Counted from the first letter of the stretch, positions 32,737 to 41,411 are shown. The stretch: 42,610 bases of DNA from Paraburkholderia elongata (GCF_013177735.1 NZ_WOEZ01000011.1:1-42610); one strand, 5' to 3'. The notes: generated by a model not told the origin, from the letters alone. A program made the numbers and translations.

Positions 32737-34758
32737 TCAGCCGAGTGCGGCTTTTGCCGTCGCTACCACGTGCTCGACGGTGAAGCCGAAATGCTTGAAC
32801 AGCACGCCAGCCGGGGCCGATTCGCCGAACGTGTCGATGCCGACCACGCCGCCTTCCAGACCCACGTACTTGCGCCAGAAATCCGTGACACCCGCTTCGA
32901 TCGCGACGCGGCGCACGCCGTGCGGCAGCACGCGTTCGCGGTATTCGGCGTCCTGCTTGTCGAACACCGTGGTCGACGGCATCGACACGACGCGTGCCGC
33001 GATGCCTTCACGAGCCAGCGGCTCGACCGCGTTCAACGCCAGTTCGATTTCCGAACCGGTGGCGATCAGGATGACCTTGCGCGCGACGATCTCGTCGTTC
33101 CAGTCGCGCAGCACGTAACCGCCCTTCTCGATGTTGGCGATCTGCGCGTCGGTACGCTCCGAGAACGGCAGGTTCTGACGGCTGAAGATCAGGCACGACG
33201 GGCCGTGATGCTCGACCGCGTGGGTCCAGGCCACCGCTGTTTCGACCGTATCGGCCGGGCGCCACACTTGCAGATTCGGGATCAGACGCAGGCTTGCGAC
33301 GTGCTCGATCGACTGGTGGGTCGGGCCGTCTTCGCCCAGACCGATCGAGTCGTGCGTGAACACGAAGATCGACGGCGCCTTCATCAACGCGGCGACGCGC
33401 AGCGCGTTGCGGCTGTAGTCCGAGAACGTCAGGAACGTGCCGCCGAAGGCCTTGAAGCCGCCATGCAGCGCGACGCCGTTGATCGCGGCGCTCATGCCGA
33501 ATTCGCGCACGCCGTAGTTCACGTAGTTGCCGGCGGCCTTGCCTTCAGCGTTCACACGCACCGGCTTGGCGGCCTTCCAGTTGGTCAGGTTCGAACCGGT
33601 CAGATCAGCGGAGCCGCCGAGCAGTTCCGGCAGCACGGCCGACAGACCTTCGATAGCCTGTTGCGAAGCCTTACGCGTTGCGACGGTTTCCTTGCGTTCG
33701 TTCGCTCCGGCGATGATGGCCTTGGCCTTTTCTTTCCAGTCGGCGGGCAATTGCTTCGCGTCGCGTCGCTTGAATTCAGCGGCTTCCTGCGGGTACTTCG
33801 CGGCATACGCTGCGAACGCCTTATCCCAGTCGGATTCGATGCGCGCGCCGGCTTCCTTCGCGTCCCACGCTGCATAGACTTCCTGCGGAATCACGAACGG
33901 CTCCCACTTCCAGCCGATCGCCTCACGCGTAGCCGCGATTTCCTTGTCGCCGAGGGGCGCGCCGTGCGAGTCGTGGCTGCCGGCCTTGGTCGGCGCGCCT
34001 TCGCCGATCACGGTCTTGCAGCAGATCAGCGTCGGCTTGTCCGACAGCTTAGCCTGCTTGATCGCGGCGTCGACCGCGTCGACGTCATGGCCGACCACGT
34101 TCGGGATCACGTTCCAGCCGTACGCTTCGAAGCGCTTCGGGGTGTTGTCGTGGAACCAGTGAACCACTTCGCCGTCGATCGAGATGCCGTTGTCGTCGTA
34201 GAACGCGATCAGCTTGTTCAGCTTCAGCACGCCCGCGAGCGAGCAGGCTTCGTGCGAGATGCCTTCCATCAGGCAGCCGTCGCCGACGAACACATACGTG
34301 TGATGGTCGACGATCTTGGCATCAGGCTTGTTGAATTCGGTGGCGAGCAGCGATTCGGCGAGGGCCATGCCAACTGCGTTTGCCAGACCCTGGCCGAGCG
34401 GGCCGGTGGTGGTCTCGACGCCCGGCGTGATGCCGTATTCCGGGTGACCCGGCGTCTTCGAATGCATCTGGCGGAAGTTCTTCAGCTCTTCCATCGGCAA
34501 ATCGTAGCCGGTCAGATGCAGCAACGAATACAGCAGCATCGAGCCGTGGCCGTTCGACAGAATGAAACGGTCGCGATCGGCCCACTGCGGGTTCTTCGGA
34601 TTGTGGCGCAGATGGCGCGACCACAGAGCCACGCCGATTTCGGCCATGCCCATCGGCATGCCGGGGTGGCCGGAATTCGCTTTTTGAACAGCATCCATGG
34701 ACAACGCGCGGATTGCGTTGGCCATCAGGGAGGTGTGTGCGGGAGACGGGGTCGTCAT
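32737..34758 (-). CDS. tkt: Transketolase
   Basis: This thiamine-diphosphate enzyme transfers two-carbon units in the pentose phosphate pathway. It has 673 residues (E. coli 663). Domains in order: the ThDP-binding N-terminal domain with SNGHGS near 68-73 and the GDGCLMEG...DDN motif between 159 and 190; the pyrimidine domain with [16 protein letters not shown]; and the C-terminal domain. The start [11 protein letters not shown] was chosen by family; the longer frame to 35169 runs through repeat-rich spacer. tkt and gap are probably one operon, linking transketolase sugars to glycolysis. Confidence 0.97.
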   Translation of the reverse strand: MTTPSPAHTSLMANAIRALSMDAVQKANSGHPGMPMGMAEIGVALWSRHLRHNPKNPQWADRDRFILSNGHGSMLLYSLLHLTGYDLPMEELKNFRQMHSKTPGHPEYGITPGVETTTGPLGQGLANAVGMALAESLLATEFNKPDAKIVDHHTYVFVGDGCLMEGISHEACSLAGVLKLNKLIAFYDDNGISIDGEVVHWFHDNTPKRFEAYGWNVIPNVVGHDVDAVDAAIKQAKLSDKPTLICCKTVIGEGAPTKAGSHDSHGAPLGDKEIAATREAIGWKWEPFVIPQEVYAAWDAKEAGARIESDWDKAFAAYAAKYPQEAAEFKRRDAKQLPADWKEKAKAIIAGANERKETVATRKASQQAIEGLSAVLPELLGGSADLTGSNLTNWKAAKPVRVNAEGKAAGNYVNYGVREFGMSAAINGVALHGGFKAFGGTFLTFSDYSRNALRVAALMKAPSIFVFTHDSIGLGEDGPTHQSIEHVASLRLIPNLQVWRPADTVETAVAWTHAVEHHGPSCLIFSRQNLPFSERTDAQIANIEKGGYVLRDWNDEIVARKVILIATGSEIELALNAVEPLAREGIAARVVSMPSTTVFDKQDAEYRERVLPHGVRRVAIEAGVTDFWRKYVGLEGGVVGIDTFGESAPAGVLFKHFGFTVEHVVATAKAALG

Positions 34759-35140
34759 GTCGAGTCCGGAGACAGAGTCAGAAAGCGGTGCGCGCTTGAG
34801 GCCCGGATGCTCGAATGCCAGTCCACTTCGGCGCACGGTGCGGCGCCAGTAGACGCGAAACGGGCAGAGCAAACGGACAAGGCTGAAAGCGTGACATTCT
34901 AACAGAACGTTCACCGGCCCCCTGGGCGCAAGGCCGCGTCGCTGCCTGGTTCCTGGCTGGCTGCGCGCTGGTTCTTGGTCTGGCTCTTGGTCTGGCTCTT
35001 GGTCTCGCGGCGCGCTGATTCCTGGCTGACCGCGCGCCAGTTTCGGGCCGGCGCTGCATGCGGACCGGGGCCGCGCCGCGCTTGCGCCTTTACAATTGAG
35101 TGACACCAACCCACCGCGCTCCGAACGGAGCCCGCCATCC
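34759..35140. other. Intergenic region between tkt and speE
   Basis: No gene is supported. On the minus strand TG-T-TAGAAT (34904-34896) is an extended -10 for tkt, giving a leader of about 130 bases. At 34975-35005 a 12-bp unit TTGGTCTGGCTC occurs twice plus a partial third copy, and TTCCTGGCTG-containing segments recur near 34950 and 35019. TACAAT at 35091-35096 may be the speE -10. Reading the repeats on the minus strand gives a (DQEP)n-like peptide with no ribosome binding site. Confidence 0.5.
34975..35005. repeat. 12-bp tandem repeat, about 2.6 copies
   Basis: TTGGTCTGGCTC at 34975-34986 and 34987-34998, then TTGGTCT at 34999-35005. Copies are exact. Confidence 0.7.
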
Positions 35141-36142
35141 GTGAGCGCTCCCCTGCTGTTCCAACCCACCGCCGATGCAGTCTACGGATTTCCGAACGCG
35201 CGGCGGCTTGCGCACGTCGATTCGACCTACCAGCGTATCGAGGTGTGGGACACGCCGCAGCTCGGCCGAATGTTTACGCTCGATGGCCGCCCGATGACCT
35301 CGACCGGCGACGAATTCATCTACCACGAATGCATGGTGCATCCGGCCGCTTTGGCGCATCCTTCGCCGAAAACAGCGTTGGTGCTGGGCGGCGGCGATGG
35401 AGGCGCCGCGCGGCAATTGCTGAAGCACCCCAGCATCGAGCGGATCGTGGTGGCGGAACTCGATGCCGAAGTCGTGCGCATGACCCGCGAGTATCTGGCC
35501 GAGGTGCAGGGTGGCGCTTTCGACGATCCGCGCGTCGAGCTGGTGGTCGGCGACGCTGCGCATTACGTCGCGGCGGCCGCCGAAGCGGGGGCCGCACATG
35601 CGGCGGCCGCCCAGGTGGCAGCAGACACCGCAACGGCATCGGATTCGGCTCACGCGGCCGGACCGGCTGCGGCACAGGCACGCGCTGCGGCTCGGGGATT
35701 AGCTACGGCCACCACCCAGTTTGATCTCGTCGTCTTCGACCTGACGCCGCCTGACTCGCCCGCCGCGGGCCTATACACCCCGGACTTCTACATGCAGCTC
35801 AAGCGCGTCATGAGCCCCGGCGCCGTGCTCTCGCTGCATCTCGGCTCGCCGTACTTCCATGCCGAACGCGTTGCCGGCCTGCTCGACGATCTGCGCGACA
35901 CATTCGCCATCGTGCGCACGATGCACACCTTCATCCCGCTCTACGGCTCGCTCTGGATGATGGCGACCGCCAGCGACACGCTCGACCCCGCCGCCCTCAC
36001 CGCCGAAGCACTCGCCCGGCGTCTTGCCGCGCGCAAAATCGACTCGCTGAAGCACTACGACCCGGCCCTGCACGCCGGACTGTTCTCGGCTTCCCGGTCC
36101 GTGCGCGATAAACTAAGTCAATTCTTAAAGCCATCAAGCTAA
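35141..36142 (+). CDS. speE: Spermidine synthase-like aminopropyltransferase with Ala-rich insertion
   Basis: The 333-residue protein has the polyamine-synthase fold: an N-terminal beta domain ([18 protein letters not shown], then [18 protein letters not shown]), the nucleoside-binding motif LGGGDGG (82-88), the acidic AELDAEVV strand and [10 protein letters not shown] low-complexity Ala-rich segment of roughly 50 residues (about 144-192) then interrupts the domain before [14 protein letters not shown], where the catalytic Asp is expected. SpeE transfers an aminopropyl group from decarboxylated SAM to putrescine. The insertion and the TPPDSP variant leave the exact substrate uncertain. The start GTG at 35141 is preferred over TTG at 35096, which would overlap a -10-like TACAAT. 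Confidence 0.82.
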   Translation: MSAPLLFQPTADAVYGFPNARRLAHVDSTYQRIEVWDTPQLGRMFTLDGRPMTSTGDEFIYHECMVHPAALAHPSPKTALVLGGGDGGAARQLLKHPSIERIVVAELDAEVVRMTREYLAEVQGGAFDDPRVELVVGDAAHYVAAAAEAGAAHAAAAQVAADTATASDSAHAAGPAAAQARAAARGLATATTQFDLVVFDLTPPDSPAAGLYTPDFYMQLKRVMSPGAVLSLHLGSPYFHAERVAGLLDDLRDTFAIVRTMHTFIPLYGSLWMMATASDTLDPAALTAEALARRLAARKIDSLKHYDPALHAGLFSASRSVRDKLSQFLKPSS

Positions 36143-36256
36143 CGCGTGGGCAAAATGCACGGTTCGGTCGGGGCGCGCTATCGGTATATCGATACGTGAC
36201 CGCCCGTCCGGCCTTGCAGCATGCATCCCGCAACCCCAATAGATCCGGAGAACCCC

Positions 36257-36670
36257 ATGACCGCCTCCCGCCCAGCCGGTGTGCCCTGGTTGACCCCCTA
36301 TCTGACGGTGCGCGACGCACGTGCCGCGACCGCGTTCTTCGAAGCGGCATTCGGCTTCGAAGAACGTGATAGCGTCCAGGACGACGGTGTCGTCATGCAT
36401 GTCGAGATGACCTATCAAGGCCAGCTGATCGTGATGTTCGCGCCGGAAGGCGCGTTCGGCTCGGCGGCGAAAACACCCAAAAGCGCGGGCGCGATTGCGC
36501 CGCAATCGTTTTATGTCTATGTCGACGATGTCGACGCGGTTTACACGCGGGCGCTAGCCGCCGGCGCAAAATCGCTGAGCGAGCCACAGGATCAGTTCTG
36601 GGGCGACCGGTTTGCCCAGGTCGAAGATCTGGACGGCTACCGTTGGGCGCTCGCTCGTCACCTTTCCTGA
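36257..36670 (+). CDS. VOC-family (glyoxalase/bleomycin-resistance-like) protein
   Basis: This 137-residue protein is of the vicinal oxygen chelate type. PYLTVRDARAATAFFEAAFGFEE opens the first beta-alpha-beta unit; MHVEMTYQGQLIVMFAPE and FYVYVDDVDAVYTRALAAGAK follow, then DRFAQVEDLDGYRWALA. This matches the PhnB/YdeM-like group often annotated as glyoxalase. The substrate is unknown. GGAG is about seven bases before the ATG. It lies between speE and rsmE on the same strand, only 19 bases before rsmE. Confidence 0.85.
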   Translation: MTASRPAGVPWLTPYLTVRDARAATAFFEAAFGFEERDSVQDDGVVMHVEMTYQGQLIVMFAPEGAFGSAAKTPKSAGAIAPQSFYVYVDDVDAVYTRALAAGAKSLSEPQDQFWGDRFAQVEDLDGYRWALARHLS

Positions 36671-36689
36671 ACTAATGAGTATTTTTCTG

Positions 36690-37430
36690 ATGCCTCGCTT
36701 CTTCGTCGGTACGCCTCTCAAGCCCGACGACATCATGCAGTTGCCCGATGACGTCACGCGCCACATCCTCGTGCTGCGTTTGCAGCCCGGCGATTCGATC
36801 GTGCTTTTTAACGGCGAAGGCGGCGAATACAGCGCCGAACTCGTCGAAGTCGAACGCCGCTCGGCCAAGGTGAGAATTCACGAATTCCGCAATATCGAAG
36901 TGGAAGCGCCGTATCACCTCACCCTCGCGCAGGGCATTGCCGGCGGCGACAAGATGGACTGGCTCATCGAGAAGGCAGTCGAACTCGGGGCATCGTGTTT
37001 CGTGCCGCTGACCACCACGCGCAGCGTCGTGCGTCTTTCCGGCGACCGCGCACAGCGGCGGCATGTGCACTGGCAGGGTATCGTGCGGGCGTCGTGCGAA
37101 CAGTGCGGGCGCAATCGCCTACCGGAAGTGATGCCGGTGCGTGAAATCGCCACGTGGCTCGGCGCGCTGCCTCGCACACCTGAAGAAGGCGAGATGCGCA
37201 TTCTGCTGTCGCCGCGCGCCAGCATCAGTTTTTCGGCGCTGCCTGTCAATCCGCCGTTCGGGCGCGTGACCGTGCTGGTCGGCCCGGAAGGCGGTTTTTC
37301 GGCTGCGGAAGAAGCCGCTGCGACCGATCACGGATTTACCGCAGTCGGTCTCGGTCCGCGTGTGTTGCGCACGGAAACCGCGGGCATCGCCGTGCTTGCG
37401 GCGCTGGCAGCTCGCTGGGGCGCCTGGTAA
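36690..37430 (+). CDS. rsmE: 16S rRNA (uracil-1498-N3)-methyltransferase
   Basis: RsmE methylates U1498 of 16S rRNA. It is a SPOUT-family enzyme of 246 residues. The N-terminal PUA-like domain begins PRFFVG and includes HILVLRLQPGDSI and FNGEGGEY. The C-terminal knot has LVGPEGGFSAAEEAAA and LGPRVLRTETAGIAVLAAL, both diagnostic. The start MPRFFVG is by family; an in-frame ATG at 36675 is possible. It ends before a strong palindromic terminator. Confidence 0.95.
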   Translation: MPRFFVGTPLKPDDIMQLPDDVTRHILVLRLQPGDSIVLFNGEGGEYSAELVEVERRSAKVRIHEFRNIEVEAPYHLTLAQGIAGGDKMDWLIEKAVELGASCFVPLTTTRSVVRLSGDRAQRRHVHWQGIVRASCEQCGRNRLPEVMPVREIATWLGALPRTPEEGEMRILLSPRASISFSALPVNPPFGRVTVLVGPEGGFSAAEEAAATDHGFTAVGLGPRVLRTETAGIAVLAALAARWGAW

Positions 37431-37575
37431 GCCAACTTACGCGTCGTTGGCGACAAGCTTGGGTTTAATCAAGCGAAGCGGTAGGCGAGAGCGAAGCTAG
37501 TCAAGCTGTCCCGCCTTGGAGCCAAGCCAAGCTAAATGAAGCGGTGACTTAGAAGCCCCTGATTCAAGCAACAAA

Positions 37576-37615
37576 AGAATGGCCCGCCAATTGGCGGGCC
37601 ATTCTTTTTCTTTTT
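37576..37615. terminator. Palindromic terminator between rsmE and the barstar gene
   Basis: A perfect 30-base palindrome (37576-37605; AGAATGGCCCGCCAA and its complement) is followed by T-rich sequence on the plus strand and TTTTG on the minus strand. Confidence 0.92.
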
Positions 37616-37656
37616 GCGACGGCAGGCAGTGTTCCGGCAAACCGCTCGGGCAGACC

Positions 37657-38217
37657 TTAGGCAAACGAATAAAACACCCGGAACGCCACCTTGCACTCAG
37701 CCCAGAACTCGGACGCTTCGCGGAACACGTCCAGTAGCGTCTCGCGCCCTTCTTTGTCGAACTTTTGCGCGACCGGCAACTGCTCGAGCACGATCACGAA
37801 CCCGGGCTGCGTGCCTGCCTTATGGACCAGATCGGTCAGGCAATCGTAGAGCGCGTCGTAATTCTTGCCGAAATGCTTCGGAAACAGGAACGACGTAGCA
37901 ATGGTCTCCAGCACTTCCTGTTTGGACTGAGCATTCGCGCAGTACGCATACAGAAAATGCTGACCGAGTTGATTGGCCTCGTCAGCTAGATCCTGCACGC
38001 GAAACGCGCGGATCGACTGTACGATGTTCGGTCGTACGGTCTTGAAAAGACTCATGGGCTCCTCGTTCGAAGAAAGCACAGTGCTGGCTTCGCTCTGGTT
38101 ATCCCGGCCCTGGTCGCCGGCGCGCATCCGCATGACGCGCTGGAACAAATTGCCGTCGCCGGCCGCGAAAAGATCCGTCGCGACTCCGGAGTCGTGCGCG
38201 TAGACGTTGTCGCTCAT
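37657..38217 (-). CDS. Barstar-family ribonuclease inhibitor
   Basis: The 186-residue cytoplasmic protein has a C-terminal barstar domain (about 68-186). FGKNYDALYDCLTDL (residues 117-130) aligns with the inhibitor loop of barstar (NLDALWDCLTG); D121 and D125 match the residues that contact the RNase active site. REGETLLDVF-like helices (GRETLLDVFREASEF) follow. An N-terminal extension of about 65 residues is not part of known barstar. In-frame ATG codons at 38226 and 38055 are alternatives; the last would give the bare domain and has GAGGAG three bases upstream. It starts 16 bases after the ribonuclease stop, which indicates a toxin-immunity operon. Confidence 0.85.
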   Translation of the reverse strand: MSDNVYAHDSGVATDLFAAGDGNLFQRVMRMRAGDQGRDNQSEASTVLSSNEEPMSLFKTVRPNIVQSIRAFRVQDLADEANQLGQHFLYAYCANAQSKQEVLETIATSFLFPKHFGKNYDALYDCLTDLVHKAGTQPGFVIVLEQLPVAQKFDKEGRETLLDVFREASEFWAECKVAFRVFYSFA

Positions 38218-38233
38218 GCCGTTCATCCCGATG

Positions 38234-38650
38234 TCATTCAACAATACGATTAAAACTGGTGTAATGGTCGTCCGAGTAATAACAGTTGTCGATCCGCTGT
38301 AGCGGACCTCCGCAGACGATGCGACGCGCCCCGCGGTTTCTTGAGCGAGGCGTGGGAACGGTGTATTCGTGGTAATAGCCGCGCCGATGCGGCGGCAGCA
38401 ACCGTTCGCGATTGCCGAATACGATGCCGTCCTTCTCATACGGGTAAGGCCCGCCCGCGGCAATCAAGTTCAATGTATTGACCCCTTCGCGCGGCAACTG
38501 CGCCGCCGCGATGGTGCCCTGCACCTGTGCTTGTGTATCGGCGGGTGCCGTGTAGTCGCGCGCAAACGCGCCAGGCACGGAGCCAGATAAAGCGCAGAGC
38601 GTCAAAGCACCGATCAGCACGCCTTTAATGTGCTGCCACTTGCGTGCCAT
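38234..38650 (-). CDS. Secreted guanyl-specific ribonuclease (RNase Sa/barnase-type)
   Basis: The 138-residue precursor has a signal peptide (hydrophobic core VLIGALTLCALSG, cleavage after AFA at residue 30). The mature protein carries the microbial ribonuclease fold: ILE-type GVNTLNLIAAGGPYPYEKDGIVFGNRE, then YYHEYTVPTP and RGARRI, and YYSDDHYTSF at the end. By alignment with RNase Sa, E95, R106, R110 and H129 are the catalytic glutamate, the two arginines and the general-acid histidine, so the enzyme looks intact. It is exported to the periplasm or beyond and paired with the downstream barstar homologue. A GGGGAA precedes the ATG. Confidence 0.88.
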   Translation of the reverse strand: MARKWQHIKGVLIGALTLCALSGSVPGAFARDYTAPADTQAQVQGTIAAAQLPREGVNTLNLIAAGGPYPYEKDGIVFGNRERLLPPHRRGYYHEYTVPTPRSRNRGARRIVCGGPLQRIDNCYYSDDHYTSFNRIVE

Positions 38651-38799
38651 GAATCAAGGTTCCCCGCTGTTAGATCACGAGTTTGACGACCATGAAAGCC
38701 GTAAGGGTATCGCTAAAACCCCACAGAATCAACGTTCACCGGACAGGCAAAAGCTTCCAATTACGCGGAAAAGAGCCACGGAACAGGCTTTGACGACTT

Positions 38800-38832
38800 T
38801 TGACAGAATATTTAGCCTGCGCAGGCTAAAAT
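38800..38832 (+). promoter_or_regulatory. Candidate promoter with a perfect 20-bp palindrome
   Basis: TTGACA (38800-38805) and TAAAAT (38827-38832) are 21 bases apart, longer than usual. TTTAGCCTGC/GCAGGCTAAA (38811-38830) fills most of the spacer and overlaps the -10. Such an arrangement is compatible with a repressor operator, or with a long-spacer promoter of the kind activated by MerR-family proteins, although the palindrome is not centred as in those. Confidence 0.4.
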
Positions 38833-38838
38833 TGACCT

Positions 38839-39020
38839 GCCTGAGCAAATTGGGACAGGCTCAGACCCGTAGAGCACCCATTGCGCAGTCCATTCCCTGC
38901 AGTGAAAGCCTTGCGATTCCCGCAGTCTCTCGAAGGCGGAATGGCCTCATTCAGCCTTTTTCAGGGTGGCTATCCCCCGCTCACCCGCAGGCGTGCCCAT
39001 TGCGGGCACGCCTTTTTTTT
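38839..39020 (+). ncRNA. Candidate non-coding RNA, about 180 nt
   Basis: The segment lies between a promoter-like element and a one-directional rho-independent terminator with no protein gene between. Possible hairpins include CTGAGC/GCTCAG near the 5' end and ATTCCCGC/GCGGAAT in the middle. I do not recognise 6S RNA, tmRNA, RNase P or a riboswitch in it. The call is architectural. Confidence 0.4.
38989..39020 (+). terminator. Rho-independent terminator, plus strand
   Basis: AGGCGTGCCC (38989-38998) pairs perfectly with GGGCACGCCT (39004-39013), followed by seven more T. The minus strand has no T-run, so it does not serve maeB; it must end a plus-strand transcript. Confidence 0.85.
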
Positions 39021-39067
39021 GCATGGCGCTTTAGTCGCGACGCCACGCTTCAGCCCCGGATCAAGGA

Positions 39068-41362
39068 TCAGCGGGACGCGATCACGTCTGCAACCAGCAG
39101 CGCCGTCATGTTGACGATGCGGCGAACCGTGGCCGAAGCCGTCAGCACGTGCACCGGCTTGGCCGCGCCGAGCAGCATCGGACCAATCGCGATGTTGTTG
39201 CCCGCGGCGGTCTTCAGCAGGTTGTACGAGATGTTGGCCGCGTCGATGTTCGGCAGCACCAGCAGGTTCGCGTCGCCTTCGAGCGTCGAGTCGGGTAGCA
39301 CTTCGCGGCGCAGGTTCGCGTCGAGCGCGAGGTCGCCGTGCATTTCGCCGTCCACTTGCAGCTCCGGCGCGCGCTCGCGCAGGATCGCCAGCGTGTCGCG
39401 CATTTTCTGCGCGGTCGGCGCATTGCTCGAACCGAAGTTCGAATGCGACAGCAGGGCGACCTTCGGTTCGATACCGAAGCGGCGCACTTCCTCGGCTGCC
39501 ATGATCGTGATCTCGGCGAGCTGTTCCGGCGTCGGATCGACGTTCACGTGCGTGTCGACCAGGAAAATCTGGCGGTTCGGCAACACCAGCGCGTTCATCG
39601 CCGCATAAACCTTCGCGCCTTCCTTCTTGCCGATCACCTGATCGATGAAGTGCAGGTGGCGATGCGTGGTGGATACCGTGCCGCAGATCATGCCGTCCGC
39701 CTCGCCCTTCTCCACCATCATGGCGCCGATCAGCGTGGTGCGGCGGCGCATTTCGAGCTTCGCCATCTGCTCGGTGATGCCCTTGCGGGACATCATCTTG
39801 TGATATTCCTGCCAGAAGGCGCGGTAACGCTCGTCATGGTCGGTGTTCACGACCATGTAGTCCTGCCCTGCGACCAGACGCAGACCGTAACGCGAGATGC
39901 GCTGCTCGATCACTGCCGGACGGCCGATCAGGATCGGCTTCGCGAGCTTTTCGTCGACGATGATCTGCATGGCGCGCAGCACGCGCTCTTCTTCGCCTTC
40001 CGCGAACACAATGCGCTTTTTCTCCGGCTCGACGCTACGCGCCAGCTGGAAAATCGGCTTCATGGTCGTGCCGCTGTGATACACGAACTGCTGCAGATGC
40101 TGTTCGTACGCTTCCATGTCCTCGATCGGACGCTCGGCAACGCCCGAATCCATCGCGGCCTTCGCCACCGCCGGTGCGACCTTGACGATCAGGCGCGGGT
40201 CGAACGGCTTCGGAATCAGGTATGCCGGACCAAACGAGAGATCCTGGATGCCGTACGCGGTCGCGACGATATCGCTCTGCTCCTGGCGTGCCAGCTCGGC
40301 AATCGCATTGACCGCAGCGATTTCCATTTCACGCGTCACCGTCGTCGCGCCCGCATCCAGCGCGCCGCGGAACAGGAACGGGAACACCAGCACGTTGTTC
40401 ACCTGGTTCGGGTAGTCCGTGCGGCCCGTGCAGAGCACAGCGTCCGGACGCACTTCGAGCGCCAGTTCCGGCAGGATTTCCGGGGTCGGGTTGGCCAGCG
40501 CCAGAATCAGCGGCTTGTCAGCCATCTGCTTGACCATGTCCTGCTTCAGCACGCCGCCGGCCGAGAGACCCAGGAAAATGTCCGCGCCGCCGATCGCCTC
40601 AGCGAGCGTGCGAGCGTCGGTTTCGCGTGCGAAGCGTTCCTTGTCCGGGTCCATCAGCTCGACGCGGCCCTTGTAGACCACGCCGGCCAGGTCGGTGACG
40701 GTGATGTTTTCGAGCGGCAGGCCGATGTCGACCAGCAGATCCAGACACGCCAGCGCCGCCGCACCCGCGCCGGACGACACCAGCTTGACCTTCTTGATGT
40801 CCTTGCCGACCACCTTCAAACCGTTGGTGATGGCCGCCGCGACGACGATGGCGGTGCCATGCTGGTCGTCGTGGAACACCGGAATCTTCATGCGCTTGCG
40901 GCATTCGCGTTCGACGATGAAGCAGTCCGGCGCCTTGATGTCTTCGAGGTTGATACCGCCGAAGGTCGGCTCCAACGCGGCGATCACCTCGACCAGCTTG
41001 TGCGGATCGGACTCGTTCAGCTCGATATCGAACACGTCGATGCCGGCGAACTTCTTGAACAGGACGGCCTTGCCTTCCATGACCGGCTTCGAGGCGAGCG
41101 GCCCGATGTTGCCGAGACCCAGCACTGCGGTGCCGTTCGTGACGACGCCGACCAGGTTGCTGCGCGCGGTGAAACGGGCGGCATTCAGCGGGTTTTCAAC
41201 GATTTCCTCGCACGCGAACGCGACGCCCGGCGAGTACGCCAGCGCAAGGTCGCGCTGGTTGATCATCTGCTTGGTCGGGGCGATCGCGATCTTCCCGGGG
41301 GTCGGGAACTCGTGGTAATCGAGGGCGGCTTCGCGGAGTTTGCTATTGACGGGAGTCGACAT
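39068..41362 (-). CDS. maeB: NADP-dependent malic enzyme (MaeB type)
   Basis: It decarboxylates malate to pyruvate with NADP. The 764-residue protein has the two-part MaeB architecture: a malic-enzyme domain (about 1-430; LALAYSPGVAFACEEI, PVFHDDQHGTAIVVAAA, VSSGAGAAALACLDLL) and a C-terminal phosphotransacetylase-like regulatory domain (about 445-764; RIVFAEGEEERVLRA, AMMVEKGEADGMICG). In known MaeB proteins the latter binds acetyl-CoA and is not catalytic. The start MSTPVNSKL at 41362 is supported by TACAAT at 41411-41406, which would lie inside the longer frame from 41407. It is convergent with the candidate RNA. Confidence 0.95.
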   Translation of the reverse strand: MSTPVNSKLREAALDYHEFPTPGKIAIAPTKQMINQRDLALAYSPGVAFACEEIVENPLNAARFTARSNLVGVVTNGTAVLGLGNIGPLASKPVMEGKAVLFKKFAGIDVFDIELNESDPHKLVEVIAALEPTFGGINLEDIKAPDCFIVERECRKRMKIPVFHDDQHGTAIVVAAAITNGLKVVGKDIKKVKLVSSGAGAAALACLDLLVDIGLPLENITVTDLAGVVYKGRVELMDPDKERFARETDARTLAEAIGGADIFLGLSAGGVLKQDMVKQMADKPLILALANPTPEILPELALEVRPDAVLCTGRTDYPNQVNNVLVFPFLFRGALDAGATTVTREMEIAAVNAIAELARQEQSDIVATAYGIQDLSFGPAYLIPKPFDPRLIVKVAPAVAKAAMDSGVAERPIEDMEAYEQHLQQFVYHSGTTMKPIFQLARSVEPEKKRIVFAEGEEERVLRAMQIIVDEKLAKPILIGRPAVIEQRISRYGLRLVAGQDYMVVNTDHDERYRAFWQEYHKMMSRKGITEQMAKLEMRRRTTLIGAMMVEKGEADGMICGTVSTTHRHLHFIDQVIGKKEGAKVYAAMNALVLPNRQIFLVDTHVNVDPTPEQLAEITIMAAEEVRRFGIEPKVALLSHSNFGSSNAPTAQKMRDTLAILRERAPELQVDGEMHGDLALDANLRREVLPDSTLEGDANLLVLPNIDAANISYNLLKTAAGNNIAIGPMLLGAAKPVHVLTASATVRRIVNMTALLVADVIASR

Positions 41363-41405
41363 AAGGCGGGCTTCGAAGGGCGGATTAGAATAGACGTTCG
41401 ACGGC

Positions 41406-41411
41406 ATTGTA
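41406..41411 (-). promoter_or_regulatory. Candidate maeB -10 element
   Basis: TACAAT on the minus strand about 44 bases before the maeB ATG; the -35 is weak. Confidence 0.4.

Larger units (their letters stand above)
38651..39067. other. Intergenic region with candidate RNA gene
   Basis: It lies between the ribonuclease start and the maeB stop. It contains the ribonuclease promoter region (minus strand, not resolved), a TTGACA at 38800-38805, a 20-bp palindrome at 38811-38830, TAAAAT at 38827-38832, and a strong plus-strand terminator at 38989-39020. Short plus-strand frames here have no ribosome binding sites. Confidence 0.6.

Noticed and set aside
32695..34902. 735-codon plus-strand frame opposite tkt
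   Set aside because: Antisense shadow of transketolase.
34911..35138. Minus-strand frame with a DQEP-like repeat
   Set aside because: It arises from the 12-bp tandem repeat; no ribosome binding site and it crosses the tkt promoter region.
37576..37605. Perfect 30-bp palindrome considered as an attachment or resolution site
   Set aside because: T-runs follow it on both strands and it lies between convergent genes, which fits a bidirectional terminator.
38839..39020. 6S RNA (ssrS) as identity of the candidate RNA
   Set aside because: Size is similar, but I could not see the long closing stem with central bubble, and the strong terminator and context do not fit.
38628..39608. 326-codon plus-strand frame over the ribonuclease-maeB gap
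   Set aside because: It crosses a strong terminator and then runs antisense to maeB, so it cannot be a real gene.
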